NCBI RefSeq assembly: GCF_900115865.1
Contig: NZ_FOXY01000012.1
Coordinates: 1-64,000, forward strand
Length of the DNA: 64,000 bases
Direction of reading: 5' to 3'
DNA from: Donghicola eburneus
GTDB lineage: Bacteria > Pseudomonadota > Alphaproteobacteria > Rhodobacterales > Rhodobacteraceae
The notes below the pieces were generated by a model. It did not search any database. It was not told where the DNA came from and saw only the letters and a list, made by a program, of their open reading frames with translations. Numbering within the stretch: position 1 is the first letter of the stretch; the number at the start of each line of letters is the position of its first letter. The position numbers and the translations under genes were made by a program. Positions 17,714-26,265 of the stretch are shown here, in pieces.

Positions 17714-19098
17714 AGGTGGATCCGATCCTTAATTAGAGTTTCAATCGCCAGCAGGTCGTTTTCGACGCGGGTCACGCGTTCCGAACGCTCATATAGGTCA
17801 GCCATCCGCGGGGGAAGCCCCGGACGCACGCCTGTAGCTTTCTCAACCGCATCAGGGAATTTCGCGGGGTGCGCAGTTGCAAGAGTAACCATCGGGCTGC
17901 TGCCCATATGCGCTTCTGCAACATGTACGCCAACCGCGCTGTGGGGACACAGCAGCTCTGCCGAATGCTTCAGAGTGCGCGTAATCGTTGCCAGCGTTTC
18001 CTCTTCGGAACAGCGACCACTGTCGAAGTTCTCTCGCAGAGCCTGCAAGGCACCTTGGCTAACCTTGAAGCCGCCTGCTTTGAGTTCATCCATCAGCTGC
18101 GCAACGGCCGTGCCGTCGCGGCCATAGGCATCGAACAGCGCACGCTCAAAGTTCGAGGACACCTGAATGTCCATCGACGGGCTGATCGAGGGGATCACGC
18201 CGTCGACCATGTATTCGGACGTCGACAGGCAGCGGTGCAGGATGTCGTTCTGGTTGGTCGCGACGACCAGACGATCAATCGGCAGGCCCATGCGCTTTGC
18301 GATGTAGCCCGCGAAGATATCGCCAAAGTTGCCGGTCGGCACGGTGAAGCTGACCTTGCGATGGGGCGCGCCCAAAGCCACAGCCGAGGTGAAGTAGTAA
18401 ACGACCTGCGCCAGAACACGGGCCCAGTTGATGCTGTTCACGCCCGCCAGCTTCACGCCGTCGCGGAACTCGAAGTCGTTGAACATATCTTTGACGCGCG
18501 CCTGACAGTCATCAAAGTGCCCGTCGAGCGCCAGCGCGTGCACGTTGTCCTCGGAGGGAGCGGTCATCTGGCGGCGCTGGACTTCAGACACACGGCCGTG
18601 CGGGAACAGGATGAACACGTCCACCGCGTCCAGACCACGAAACGCTTCGATCGCGGCGGAACCGGTGTCGCCCGAGGTCGCGCCCACGATGGTCACGCGG
18701 CTGTCGCGGCGCTTGAGCTCGAACTCGAACAGCTGACCGATCAGCTGCATCGCGAAATCTTTGAACGCCAAGGTCGGGCCATGGAACAGCTCACACAGGA
18801 AATGTCCGGGAGCGAGTTGCTTAAGCGGCGCGCGGGCGTCGTGGCCGAAACCAGCATAGGCCCGTTCGATGATCCCACGGAATTCGTCGTCGGTGAATGA
18901 CGTTCCCAAATAAGGACGCATCACACGAAAGGCGACTTCCTCATAGGGCAGGCCAGCCAGCGCGGCGATGTCTTCGGCCGTCATGGTAGGAATCTCTGCG
19001 GGAACATAGAGACCACCGTCGCGCGCGAGGCCAGTCAGCATCGCCTCGTCAAAGGTCAGCGTCGGCGCAGAGCCTCGGGTCGAGATGTATTGCATCAT
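17710..19098 (-). CDS. thrC: threonine synthase
   Basis: Converts O-phosphohomoserine to threonine with pyridoxal phosphate. The 462-residue protein starts YISTRGSAPTLTFDEAM, has the PLP-binding lysine in HGPTLAFKDFAMQ, and the phosphate-binding glycine loop in VGATSGDTGSAAIEAF. Length and the N-terminal domain place it with the longer proteobacterial type. It overlaps surf1 at its start (ATGATG/TGA) and the M16 peptidase at its end, so all three are one transcription unit. Either of two adjacent ATG codons could be used. Confidence 0.95.
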   Translation of the reverse strand: MMQYISTRGSAPTLTFDEAMLTGLARDGGLYVPAEIPTMTAEDIAALAGLPYEEVAFRVMRPYLGTSFTDDEFRGIIERAYAGFGHDARAPLKQLAPGHFLCELFHGPTLAFKDFAMQLIGQLFEFELKRRDSRVTIVGATSGDTGSAAIEAFRGLDAVDVFILFPHGRVSEVQRRQMTAPSEDNVHALALDGHFDDCQARVKDMFNDFEFRDGVKLAGVNSINWARVLAQVVYYFTSAVALGAPHRKVSFTVPTGNFGDIFAGYIAKRMGLPIDRLVVATNQNDILHRCLSTSEYMVDGVIPSISPSMDIQVSSNFERALFDAYGRDGTAVAQLMDELKAGGFKVSQGALQALRENFDSGRCSEEETLATITRTLKHSAELLCPHSAVGVHVAEAHMGSSPMVTLATAHPAKFPDAVEKATGVRPGLPPRMADLYERSERVTRVENDLLAIETLIKDRIHL

Positions 19099-19781
19099 TC
19101 GGGCCTTTCATCTTTTGCCCTGCGGTCGCGCCACAGGAGGTATGCAATGCCGATAATCCAGATCGCGGCGAAACTGAACCACGTTACGGCGTATTCAAGG
19201 TGATTGTTCGGGATACCTGCCGTGTCCACCGGCCAGGGGGTCACACGCGGTTCGGGATAGTCGGTCTCGCGCACCACGATCAGGATCGGCTCGGCGTCGA
19301 GGGCCTGCGCCATCTGCGGGATATCGCGCGAGAACCAGTCGTTGTTCGCAAGGTCATTTTCAGGGGTGGAGCCTGTACGCTCGTCCGGCCAATGCAGGTT
19401 GCCGATGATGGTCGCATCGTGTTCGGGACGGGTGTCGTCCTTGGCATTGATGGCGACGAACCCACGGTCCAGCATCAGGCGGCGGCCTTCCTCGGTCTCG
19501 AGCGCAGTGATGATCCGGTAGCCAGCCCCCTGCCCCCGCGCCGAGGCCAAAACGTGCAGCTCATCGGTCGTGACCGTGCCGGTCACACTGACTGGCAGAT
19601 AGCGGTCCGCGATGGGATCCGGATTGGCGGGCACCGCAACAGGCGCTTGGGTGATGTGGGTTTCGATATCGGCCAGGATCTGGGTTTTCCACGCCAGACG
19701 GTCCACCTGCCATTTGCCAAGCCCGAGCAGGACAGCCGCGACAGCGATACCGACCACGATCAGGATTACAGAGCGACGCAT
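19095..19781 (-). CDS. SURF1 family cytochrome oxidase biogenesis protein
   Basis: Membrane factor for heme a insertion into cytochrome c oxidase. The 228-residue protein has an N-terminal membrane helix (SVILIVVGIAVAAVLLGLG) followed by WQVDRLAWKTQIL, a periplasmic domain, and a second helix at the C-terminus (YAVTWFSFAAIWIIGIAYLL), the usual SURF1 layout. The ATG at 19781 is preferred because AAAGG lies six bases upstream; a GTG at 19823 would place the start inside a perfect hairpin and lacks a ribosome site. It follows ctaE and overlaps thrC. Confidence 0.9.
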   Translation of the reverse strand: MRRSVILIVVGIAVAAVLLGLGKWQVDRLAWKTQILADIETHITQAPVAVPANPDPIADRYLPVSVTGTVTTDELHVLASARGQGAGYRIITALETEEGRRLMLDRGFVAINAKDDTRPEHDATIIGNLHWPDERTGSTPENDLANNDWFSRDIPQMAQALDAEPILIVVRETDYPEPRVTPWPVDTAGIPNNHLEYAVTWFSFAAIWIIGIAYLLWRDRRAKDERPE

Positions 19782-19802
19782 TTCGGGCCTTTCAAACGAA
19801 AA

Positions 19803-19827
19803 CAAGGTGCGCAGTTTGCGCACCTTG
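19803..19827 (-). terminator. terminator/attenuator between ctaE and surf1
   Basis: CAAGGTGCGCA and TGCGCACCTTG form a perfect 11-pair stem with a three-base loop; on the reverse strand it is followed by TTTTCGTTT. It separates the cox genes from surf1-thrC and would partly stop transcription there. Confidence 0.75.
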
Positions 19828-19879
19828 CTGTGATATTCACTGCGGCTGGAATTTCAACCGACAACTGATGCACTGGCGG

Positions 19880-20668
19880 TTAGCCGCCCCAGATGTACAC
19901 AGCTGCGAACAGGAACAGCCATACAACGTCAACGAAGTGCCAGTACCAGGCTGCTGCTTCGAAACCGATGTGGTTCTCGGGGGTGAAGTGACCGCGCACG
20001 GTGCGCAGGTAGCAGATGAACAGGAAGATCGTACCAACGATTACGTGGAAACCGTGGAAGCCGGTCGCCATGAAGAAGTTGGCGCCGTAGATGTTGCCAG
20101 CAAAGCCGAACGACGCGTGGCTGTATTCGTATGCCTGGAACACGCTGAAGATCAGGCCCAAGATAACGGCCAGCAGCAGGCCCGACTTGATGTCTTTGCG
20201 GTTGTTCTCGTGAACGAGTGCGTGGTGCGCCCAAGTCGCCGCCGCACCCGAGCACAGCAGGATAAGGGTGTTGATCAGGGGCAGGTGCCAAGGATCAAAG
20301 GTCTCGATACCTTCGGGGGGCCAAACGCCGCCAACGGCGGGCATGGGGTACAGCGCGTGCTTGAAGAACGACCAGAACCATGCCGCAAAGAACATGACTT
20401 CGGACATGATGAACAGGATGAAGCCGTAACGCAGACCAATCTGAACAACCGGAGTGTGGTCGCCCGCCTGGTTTTCAGAAATGGTGTCCGACCACCAGCC
20501 GAACATGACGTAGAGAACGCCAACGAAGCCGATGAGGAACATCCACGGGCCGCTTTCCTTCATCCAAAGGACCGCGCCGAACAGCATGACAAAGCCGGCA
20601 ATCGAGCCAAGGAAAGGCCAGATGGATGGGGGCAGAACGTGGTAGTCGTGGTTTTTTGCGTGCGCCAT
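19880..20668 (-). CDS. ctaE: cytochrome c oxidase subunit III
   Basis: Third core subunit of the aa3-type oxidase in the inner membrane. The 262-residue protein has the expected seven hydrophobic helices, the starting segment [19 protein letters not shown], and conserved segments [24 protein letters not shown] and [15 protein letters not shown]. The ATG at 20668 follows GAGGG by eight bases; the longer frame to 20812 has no homologous sequence. It lies behind ctaG, as in Paracoccus and Rhodobacter. Confidence 0.96.
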   Translation of the reverse strand: MAHAKNHDYHVLPPSIWPFLGSIAGFVMLFGAVLWMKESGPWMFLIGFVGVLYVMFGWWSDTISENQAGDHTPVVQIGLRYGFILFIMSEVMFFAAWFWSFFKHALYPMPAVGGVWPPEGIETFDPWHLPLINTLILLCSGAAATWAHHALVHENNRKDIKSGLLLAVILGLIFSVFQAYEYSHASFGFAGNIYGANFFMATGFHGFHVIVGTIFLFICYLRTVRGHFTPENHIGFEAAAWYWHFVDVVWLFLFAAVYIWGG

Positions 20669-20690
20669 TGAAGGTCCCTCGTTGGAAGGC

Positions 20691-21269
20691 TTAGTTAATT
20701 TCTGTTGTTTTTTCGGTCTCGAGTGCCGCCTGATAATCAGTATCGGCGAGATCCATCTCGTGGAAGGTATACGAGAGTGTGATGTGCTTGGCGTATTTCG
20801 CCTCGGGGTCATCTACAATCTCGGGGTCGACATAGAAGGTCACGGGCATCTCGACCCGCTCTCCTGGCTGTAGCACCTGCTCGGTGAAGCAGAAGCAAGC
20901 AATCTTTACAAAGTACCCGCCTGCCGCAAAGGGCGCGACATTGTAGCTGGCAGTGCCTGCCACAACGTGATCGGTCGGGTTGTAGGCCTCATAGAAGGCA
21001 AGGCCGCTTTCGCCGATGCGCAGTTCCATCTCGCGCTGCATGGGTTTGAACTCCCATGGCATGCCGCTCTCTTTGGAAGCATCGAACTTGATCTTGATGG
21101 TCTGATCCAGAATCGTTTCGGACTCCGAGCTCGCAACCTGAGTCTCGCCGCCAAAACCGGTGACACGGCAGAACAGGTCATAAAGCGGAACAGCCGCCCA
21201 AGCGAGCGCGCCCATGACCAGAACGACCGAAACCAGTTGTACGACTGTTTTCTTTTTGCCTTCCATCAT
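20691..21269 (-). CDS. ctaG: cytochrome c oxidase assembly protein CtaG/Cox11
   Basis: Copper chaperone that delivers CuB to subunit I. The 192-residue protein has one N-terminal membrane helix ([22 protein letters not shown]), then [11 protein letters not shown] with a conserved Cys, and the copper-binding [13 protein letters not shown] motif in the periplasmic domain. GGAGG lies just before the ATG pair at its start. The 64-residue gene upstream overlaps its start by four bases. Confidence 0.95.
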   Translation of the reverse strand: MMEGKKKTVVQLVSVVLVMGALAWAAVPLYDLFCRVTGFGGETQVASSESETILDQTIKIKFDASKESGMPWEFKPMQREMELRIGESGLAFYEAYNPTDHVVAGTASYNVAPFAAGGYFVKIACFCFTEQVLQPGERVEMPVTFYVDPEIVDDPEAKYAKHITLSYTFHEMDLADTDYQAALETEKTTEIN

Positions 21270-21460
21270 TGTCCTCCTTCCGGAGTGGTCAGTGACGGAC
21301 GGGCGGTATGATCGAACGCTTCGACTTTGCCGCCGTTCTGCACCTTGACCACAGTCAACAGGAACACCAGCGCAACGAACCCGATCAGGACCGCAAGCAG
21401 ACCGAAGTTCCGGCCGCGGCGACGCTGGTGAAGTTCATGGTCGGGACGGAAATTGCTCAT
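21266..21460 (-). CDS. small single-helix membrane protein of the cox operon (CoxF-like)
   Basis: A 64-residue protein with a basic N-terminus (HQRRRGRN), one hydrophobic helix at about residues 20-41 (LLAVLIGFVALVFLLTVV) and a short periplasmic tail. It overlaps ctaB upstream and ctaG downstream by four bases each (ATGA), so it is coupled on both sides and is surely translated. Equivalent small genes occur at this place in other Rhodobacterales cox operons; the exact role is not known to me, though an assembly or subunit function is the obvious guess. Confidence 0.8.
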   Translation of the reverse strand: MSNFRPDHELHQRRRGRNFGLLAVLIGFVALVFLLTVVKVQNGGKVEAFDHTARPSLTTPEGGQ

Positions 21461-22401
21461 ACCCAGCCCCCAAGGCTGATGCCCATGCGCACCAGCACGG
21501 CATCCGCTAGAATCGCAGTGAACAGCAGGAACAGGTAGAGCAGCGAGAGTTTGAAGAAGCTGCGCTCCGCAGCGTAGTTGTCACCTTCGGCCTGCTCTTC
21601 GGTCCGGCGCAGGATGGTCCACGCGCCCTTGATGAACAACAGGTTCAGAATGACGGCGGTCGCCAAGAAGACAGGCCCGTTCAGCGCGGTGAAGGACATG
21701 CCAACCGACAGGGCTGCCAGCAGAACGGTGTAGGCGAAGATCTGAATGCGCGTGTTGCGGCGTCCGTGGGTGACGGTCAGCATCGGCACTTTCGCATCCG
21801 AGTAGTCAGACTTCATGAACAACGCCAGCGCCCAGAAGTGGGGCGGGGTCCAGAAGAAGGTGATCGCGAACATCATGATCGATTCGATCGAAATACCACC
21901 CGTGGAGACAGCCCATCCGATCATCGGAGGGAATGCGCCTGCCGCACCACCGATCACGATGTTCTGCGGAGTCGAGCGCTTGAGCCACATGGTGTAGATC
22001 ACGACGTAGAAGAAAATGGTAAAGGCCAGCAGGCCAGCCGCGACAAGGTTCGACGCAAGGCCCAGCATAATGACCGAGAGGCAAGATAGAGCGATACCGA
22101 TGGCGAACGCTTCGTCACGGGTGACTTTACCTGCGGGGATCGGACGCTTTTGGGTCCGCTTCATGATGCGGTCGATGTCAGCGTCGTACCACATGTTCAG
22201 GGCGCCAGATGCGCCGCCGCCCAATGCGATGAACAGAATCGCCGCAAAACCTTCGATCGGGTGAACAGAACCGGGGGCAACAAGCAAACCCACCAACGCA
22301 GTAAAGACGACGAGGGACATCACACGTGGCTTAAGAAGGGCGAAGTAATCGCCAAAGCTGGCCTCTGTGGTCTGGCTGCTGTCAAAGCTGGTATCGCTCA
22401 T
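21457..22401 (-). CDS. ctaB: protoheme IX farnesyltransferase (heme o synthase)
   Basis: Adds a farnesyl group to heme b, giving heme o, the precursor of heme a. The 314-residue membrane protein has the prenyltransferase motif NMWYDADIDRIMKRTQKRP (Asp-rich) and KRSTPQNIVIGGAAGAFPPMIGW, with about nine helices. It lies between ctaC and the small CoxF-like gene in the standard order. Confidence 0.95.
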   Translation of the reverse strand: MSDTSFDSSQTTEASFGDYFALLKPRVMSLVVFTALVGLLVAPGSVHPIEGFAAILFIALGGGASGALNMWYDADIDRIMKRTQKRPIPAGKVTRDEAFAIGIALSCLSVIMLGLASNLVAAGLLAFTIFFYVVIYTMWLKRSTPQNIVIGGAAGAFPPMIGWAVSTGGISIESIMMFAITFFWTPPHFWALALFMKSDYSDAKVPMLTVTHGRRNTRIQIFAYTVLLAALSVGMSFTALNGPVFLATAVILNLLFIKGAWTILRRTEEQAEGDNYAAERSFFKLSLLYLFLLFTAILADAVLVRMGISLGGWV

Positions 22402-22440
22402 GGCGGATCCGTCTCGATGGCTAAGGGTCTATTTGGGTGA

Positions 22441-22485
22441 AGGCCCGCCCCGACCGTCCACGCGGAACGTTATCGGGGCGGGCCT
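22441..22485 (-). other. perfect 13-pair hairpin between ctaC and ctaB
   Basis: AGGCCCGCCCCGA and TCGGGGCGGGCCT pair without mismatch around a 19-base loop. No T-run follows, so it may be a 3' stabiliser or processing site for ctaC mRNA rather than a full terminator. Confidence 0.55.
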
Positions 22486-22498
22486 AAAGTCGGGTGCG

Positions 22499-23341
22499 TT
22501 ACTGCGCCGAAGCGACCTGGTAGGCCTGCGGGATGCCTGCGAACTCTTCTTTCGCGCCAGCCAGCCACTGCTGGTAGGCCTCTTCGCTGACAACTTTTAC
22601 AGTAATGGGCATATAGGCGTGGTCTTTGCCGCAGAGTTCCGAGCACTGGCCGAAGTAAACGCCTTCACGCTCTGCTGCGAACCACAGTTCTGCCAGACGG
22701 CCAGGAACCGCGTCTTGCTTTACGCCAAATGCGGGGATGGTCCAGCTGTGGATCACGTCCGCGCCGGTGACTTGCATCACAACAGTGGCGCCTACAGGCA
22801 CGACAACTGCGGTGTCGGTGGCCAGCAGGTATTCGTCTTCGTTGTAGCCGTACTCTGCCAAGTCTTCTTTGGGCAGCATGAAGCTTTCGAAGCCGAAGCC
22901 TTCGTCAACATACTCGTAGCCCCAGTACCACTGGTAGCCGGTGACTTTGATGGTGATGTCGCCTTCGGGGATTTCCTGCTGCTTGAACAGAACGGGCAGC
23001 GAGAACGAGCCGATGAAGACCAGAATAACGATCGGTACGATGGTCCAAGCGATTTCCAGCGGCGAGTTGTGCGTAAAGGTCGCTGGCTTGGGGTTCGACT
23101 TTTCGTTGTAGCGGACGACGATGAACGCCATCAGCGCCGAAACGAACAGAACGATCGCGGTGATGATCACGAGGATCATGCTGTCGAGCCAGTGAATGTC
23201 ACGGGCCAGTTCGGTCCCTGCCGCTTGGAAAGCAGCGCCCGCATCGTGGGGCTTACCAACCACCTCGAGCCCGTCTTGGGCCAAAGCGGGAAGCGGAAGC
23301 ATAAGGGCCATAGCGGCCAGCATTTTGGTCAGAAGTCGCAT
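22499..23341 (-). CDS. ctaC: cytochrome c oxidase subunit II
   Basis: Carries the binuclear CuA centre that accepts electrons from cytochrome c. The 280-residue precursor has a cleavable signal peptide ([11 protein letters not shown]), two membrane helices in the first 110 residues, and the C-terminal cupredoxin domain with CuA ligands in [14 protein letters not shown] plus the earlier His in [11 protein letters not shown]. It heads the operon; the 181-base gap to tldD contains its promoter. Confidence 0.97.
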   Translation of the reverse strand: MRLLTKMLAAMALMLPLPALAQDGLEVVGKPHDAGAAFQAAGTELARDIHWLDSMILVIITAIVLFVSALMAFIVVRYNEKSNPKPATFTHNSPLEIAWTIVPIVILVFIGSFSLPVLFKQQEIPEGDITIKVTGYQWYWGYEYVDEGFGFESFMLPKEDLAEYGYNEDEYLLATDTAVVVPVGATVVMQVTGADVIHSWTIPAFGVKQDAVPGRLAELWFAAEREGVYFGQCSELCGKDHAYMPITVKVVSEEAYQQWLAGAKEEFAGIPQAYQVASAQ

Positions 23342-23486
23342 ATTACACCCTGATCTTATTCGGCATTAAGCGCGTTGTTGCGGGGGACTGACAAGCATTC
23401 ACCCGGAATCCATTGTGTTCAGTCCTGCAAAAACCATATTCTGTCACTCGGAACAAGATAGCGAACCGCGTCAAAGGGCCGCTTTT

Positions 23487-23500
23487 TTGATCCAAGTCAA
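23487..23500. promoter_or_regulatory. FNR/FixK-type box in the ctaC-tldD intergenic region
   Basis: TTGATCCAAGTCAA fits the TTGAT-N4-ATCAA consensus with one change (A to G), and fits the looser TTG-N8-CAA FixK form fully. It lies 36 bp before tldD and 146 bp upstream of the ctaC start. Oxygen control of either gene is inferred. Confidence 0.45.
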
Positions 23501-23522
23501 AGACGGACCTTCAGGAGAACCC

Positions 23523-24944
23523 ATGTCAACCGACACTTTCCGCCCATTCGAGACCCTCATCGACCGCGAAACCGCCTTTGGGCAACTGCGTGGGGCCGTT
23601 GACGGAGCCGACGACGGAGAGCTGTTTCTGGAACGTCGCCGCTCTGAGGTCGTCGCATACGACGATGGTCGGTTGCGTACTGCATCTTATGACGCAAGCG
23701 AGGGATTCGGTCTACGGGCTGTGCGCGGCGAAGTGGCAGGCTACGCCCACTCGACCGAAATCACCGAAGGGGCGCTGTCTCGCGCCAGCGAAACCGCGCG
23801 GCTTGCTGTGGGCGATGGAGGCGGCACTCTTGCCCTGCCCCCCGAAGGTACCAACCTGAAGCTTTACGGCGATATGGACCCTGTCGAAGAGCTGGCTTTT
23901 GCGACCCGCGTGGATTTGCTCAAAGAAATCGACGCGTACTTGCGTGCCGCCGACAAGCGCGTGGTCCAAGTGACCGCGAGCCTCGCCGCGTCTTTGCAAG
24001 AGGTCGAAATACTGCGCCCCGAAGGTCACAGCGTGACCGACGTGCGCCCAATGGTGCGCCTGAATATAAGTGTGATCGTCGAACAGGACGGACGCCGCGA
24101 ATCCGGCAGCGCAGGTGGAGGTGGCCGCCATGGATTGGCGCCGATCGTAACTCCGCAGCACTGGAAATCCGTCGCAGACGAAGCGCTGCGCGTCGCCGTC
24201 GTGAACCTGAGCGCTGTGCCCGCCCCTGCGGGCGTCATGGACATCGTCCTTGGGCCGGGTTGGCCGGGCATCCTACTGCACGAGGCGGTGGGTCACGGGC
24301 TTGAGGGGGACTTCAATCGCAAAGGCACCAGCGCGTTTGCGGGCCTGATGGGACAACAGGTTGCAGCCAAAGGTGTGACTGTTCTGGACGATGGCACCAT
24401 CCCCGACCGCCGCGGGAGTATTACTGTCGATGACGAGGGCACCCCGAGCGGCAAAAACACCCTGATCGAGGACGGCATCTTGGTCGGCTACATGCAGGAT
24501 CGCCAGAATGCGCGGCTGATGGGTGTCAAACCCACTGGAAATGGGCGGCGCGAAAGCCACGCCCATATCCCCATGCCCCGCATGACCAATACATATATGC
24601 TCGGCGGTGACTCGACCCCTGCCGATCTGGTCAGCAGCATGAAGGACGGTATCTACGCCGTCGGCTTTGGCGGCGGGCAGGTGGACATCACCAACGGCAA
24701 GTTCGTCTTCTCCTGTACAGAGGCTTACCGTGTCACCAATGGTGTCGTCGGCGCCCCGATCAAGGGCGCGACTCTGATCGGGGATGGCGCGACCGCTCTG
24801 CAGAACATTCGCGGGATCGGAAACGACATGCAACTGGACCCCGGAATGGGCAACTGTGGAAAGCAGGGCCAGTGGGTGCCTGTCGGCGTTGGCCAACCCA
24901 GCCTGCTGATTGGCGGCCTCACCATCGGTGGATCGGCCGTCTAA
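23523..24944 (+). CDS. tldD: metalloprotease TldD
   Basis: Zinc-dependent protease subunit that with TldE/PmbA degrades unfolded peptides and matures modified peptides. The 473-residue protein has the zinc motif HEAVGHGLEGDFNRKGTS (His 253, His 258) and the conserved end segment GMGNCGKQGQWVPVGVGQPS. The ATG at 23523 has AGGAG five bases upstream; the frame open from 23415 lacks this. A tldE homologue is not in the window. An FNR-type box lies just upstream. Confidence 0.93.
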   Translation: MSTDTFRPFETLIDRETAFGQLRGAVDGADDGELFLERRRSEVVAYDDGRLRTASYDASEGFGLRAVRGEVAGYAHSTEITEGALSRASETARLAVGDGGGTLALPPEGTNLKLYGDMDPVEELAFATRVDLLKEIDAYLRAADKRVVQVTASLAASLQEVEILRPEGHSVTDVRPMVRLNISVIVEQDGRRESGSAGGGGRHGLAPIVTPQHWKSVADEALRVAVVNLSAVPAPAGVMDIVLGPGWPGILLHEAVGHGLEGDFNRKGTSAFAGLMGQQVAAKGVTVLDDGTIPDRRGSITVDDEGTPSGKNTLIEDGILVGYMQDRQNARLMGVKPTGNGRRESHAHIPMPRMTNTYMLGGDSTPADLVSSMKDGIYAVGFGGGQVDITNGKFVFSCTEAYRVTNGVVGAPIKGATLIGDGATALQNIRGIGNDMQLDPGMGNCGKQGQWVPVGVGQPSLLIGGLTIGGSAV

Positions 24945-24961
24945 GTCATTTTCCGTTAGGC

Positions 24962-24976
24962 TTAACCGCTGGTTAA
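24962..24976. promoter_or_regulatory. CtrA-type binding site upstream of dprA
   Basis: TTAA-CCGCTGG-TTAA is a full TTAA-N7-TTAA CtrA motif, missing only the final C of the consensus, and it is nearly palindromic. It is 45 bp before the preferred dprA start. In Rhodobacter capsulatus CtrA controls DNA-uptake genes including dprA. Confidence 0.5.
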
Positions 24977-25020
24977 GACTCCGTGGGGTATTCATGATTC
25001 TGCAAGACGGCGGAGACATG

Positions 25021-26160
25021 ATGCCCCACCAAACTCACTCTTCCAGTCCCCACCCACTCCCACCCACCACGGAAGACGAGCGGGTTTCATGGCTTCGCCT
25101 CTTGCGCTCGCGCCGAGTCGGCATTGCGACCTTCTACCGGCTGATGTCGGAGCACGGGTCCGCGGATACCGCACTAGACGCCCTTCCTGACATCGCCAAA
25201 GCCGCTGGGGTCGACAGCTACGCCCCCTGCCCGCCCGAAGTCGCCTTGGCCGAGATGAGCAATGGGCGCAAAGCCGGTGCCCGCATGATCTGTTATGGCA
25301 CACCGGATTATCCAGACAGCCTGACCGACCTACCTGATCCGCCCCCGATTCTATGGGCAATCGGCGAAACGGCGTTGCTCAATCGTCCGATGATCGCACT
25401 GGTGGGCGCACGCAACGCATCGTCGCTCGGCCTGCGGATGACGCGCAAACTGGCGCAGGAACTTGGCGAGGCGGGATATGTGGTCGTTTCGGGCCTTGCA
25501 CGCGGGATTGACGCCGCCGCGCACGAAGTCAGCCTGACCTCTGGAACGATTGCCGTTATGGGCGGCGGAGTGGACATTATATACCCGCAGGAGAACGCGT
25601 CGATCGCGCAGGGAATCGCGTCCCAAGGCCTTCGCCTGTCCGAGGCTCCGGTGGGGGCCACGCCGACAGCGCGTCATTTCCCAGCCCGCAATAGAATCAT
25701 CGCAGGCCTGAGTCGCGCCCTAGTTGTTGTCGAAGCCGCCGCGAAGTCCGGCAGTTTGATTACCGCAAGAAATGCACTGGATTTGGGGCGCGACGTTCTG
25801 GCCGTTCCAGGACACCCATTCGATGCCCGCGCTTCGGGCTGCAATATGTTGATCCGAGATGGTGCGATCTTGGTCCGCAGCGCCAGCGACGTTATCGAAG
25901 CACTTTCTCCTTTGTGCGAAGAGCCGCAGCTTCCGCTTGAGCCACCGCCAGCGCCTGCCAAAGATACCAGAACAAAAGAACAAACCTACGCCCTACACCG
26001 AGAAATTCTAGGCCGTCTTGGCCCCTCACCGCTGGCCGAAGACCAATTGATCCGCGATCTATCTGAGCCTGCGCATCATGTGACGTCCGTGCTGGTAGAT
26101 CTGGAATTGGACGGCCGAATACAGCGCCAACCTGGCGGCCTGCTCGCGCGGCGATCATGA
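25021..26160 (+). CDS. dprA: DNA-processing protein DprA
   Basis: Binds incoming single-stranded DNA and loads RecA during transformation or gene-transfer-agent uptake. The 379-residue protein has an N-terminal SAM-like domain, the Rossmann core with LVGARNASSLGLRMT, VVSGLARGIDAAAHE, VMGGGVDIIYPQEN and ARNRIIAGLSRALVVVEAAAKSGSL, and a C-terminal winged-helix-like domain after residue 310. The start is taken at ATG 25021, five bases after GGAG; ATGs at 24994 and 25018 are alternatives. Confidence 0.93.
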   Translation: MPHQTHSSSPHPLPPTTEDERVSWLRLLRSRRVGIATFYRLMSEHGSADTALDALPDIAKAAGVDSYAPCPPEVALAEMSNGRKAGARMICYGTPDYPDSLTDLPDPPPILWAIGETALLNRPMIALVGARNASSLGLRMTRKLAQELGEAGYVVVSGLARGIDAAAHEVSLTSGTIAVMGGGVDIIYPQENASIAQGIASQGLRLSEAPVGATPTARHFPARNRIIAGLSRALVVVEAAAKSGSLITARNALDLGRDVLAVPGHPFDARASGCNMLIRDGAILVRSASDVIEALSPLCEEPQLPLEPPPAPAKDTRTKEQTYALHREILGRLGPSPLAEDQLIRDLSEPAHHVTSVLVDLELDGRIQRQPGGLLARRS

Positions 26161-26191
26161 CAGTCAGGTTTGCCGGAGTTTCCAGCAAAGA

Positions 26192-26220
26192 TTGACATTC
26201 CCCCCTTGCACCCCACATGT
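26192..26220 (+). promoter_or_regulatory. possible sigma-70 promoter for topA
   Basis: TTGACA, a perfect -35 hexamer, is followed after 17 bp by ACATGT, a poor -10. It lies about 46 bp before the topA start and would give topA its own transcript. Confidence 0.35.
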
Positions 26221-26265
26221 TGCGCCGCCATACGCCACCTGAACCCATCGCAAGAGGTGCCCTTC

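Noticed and set aside
17177-18900. long forward frames across the M16 and thrC region
   Set aside because: Shadows of the reverse-strand genes; no ribosome sites or domain patterns.
19782-19823. earlier GTG start for surf1
   Set aside because: It falls in a perfect terminator hairpin and lacks a ribosome site.
22367-23353. 328-codon forward open frame
   Set aside because: Antisense to ctaC, whose copper site and signal peptide are clear.
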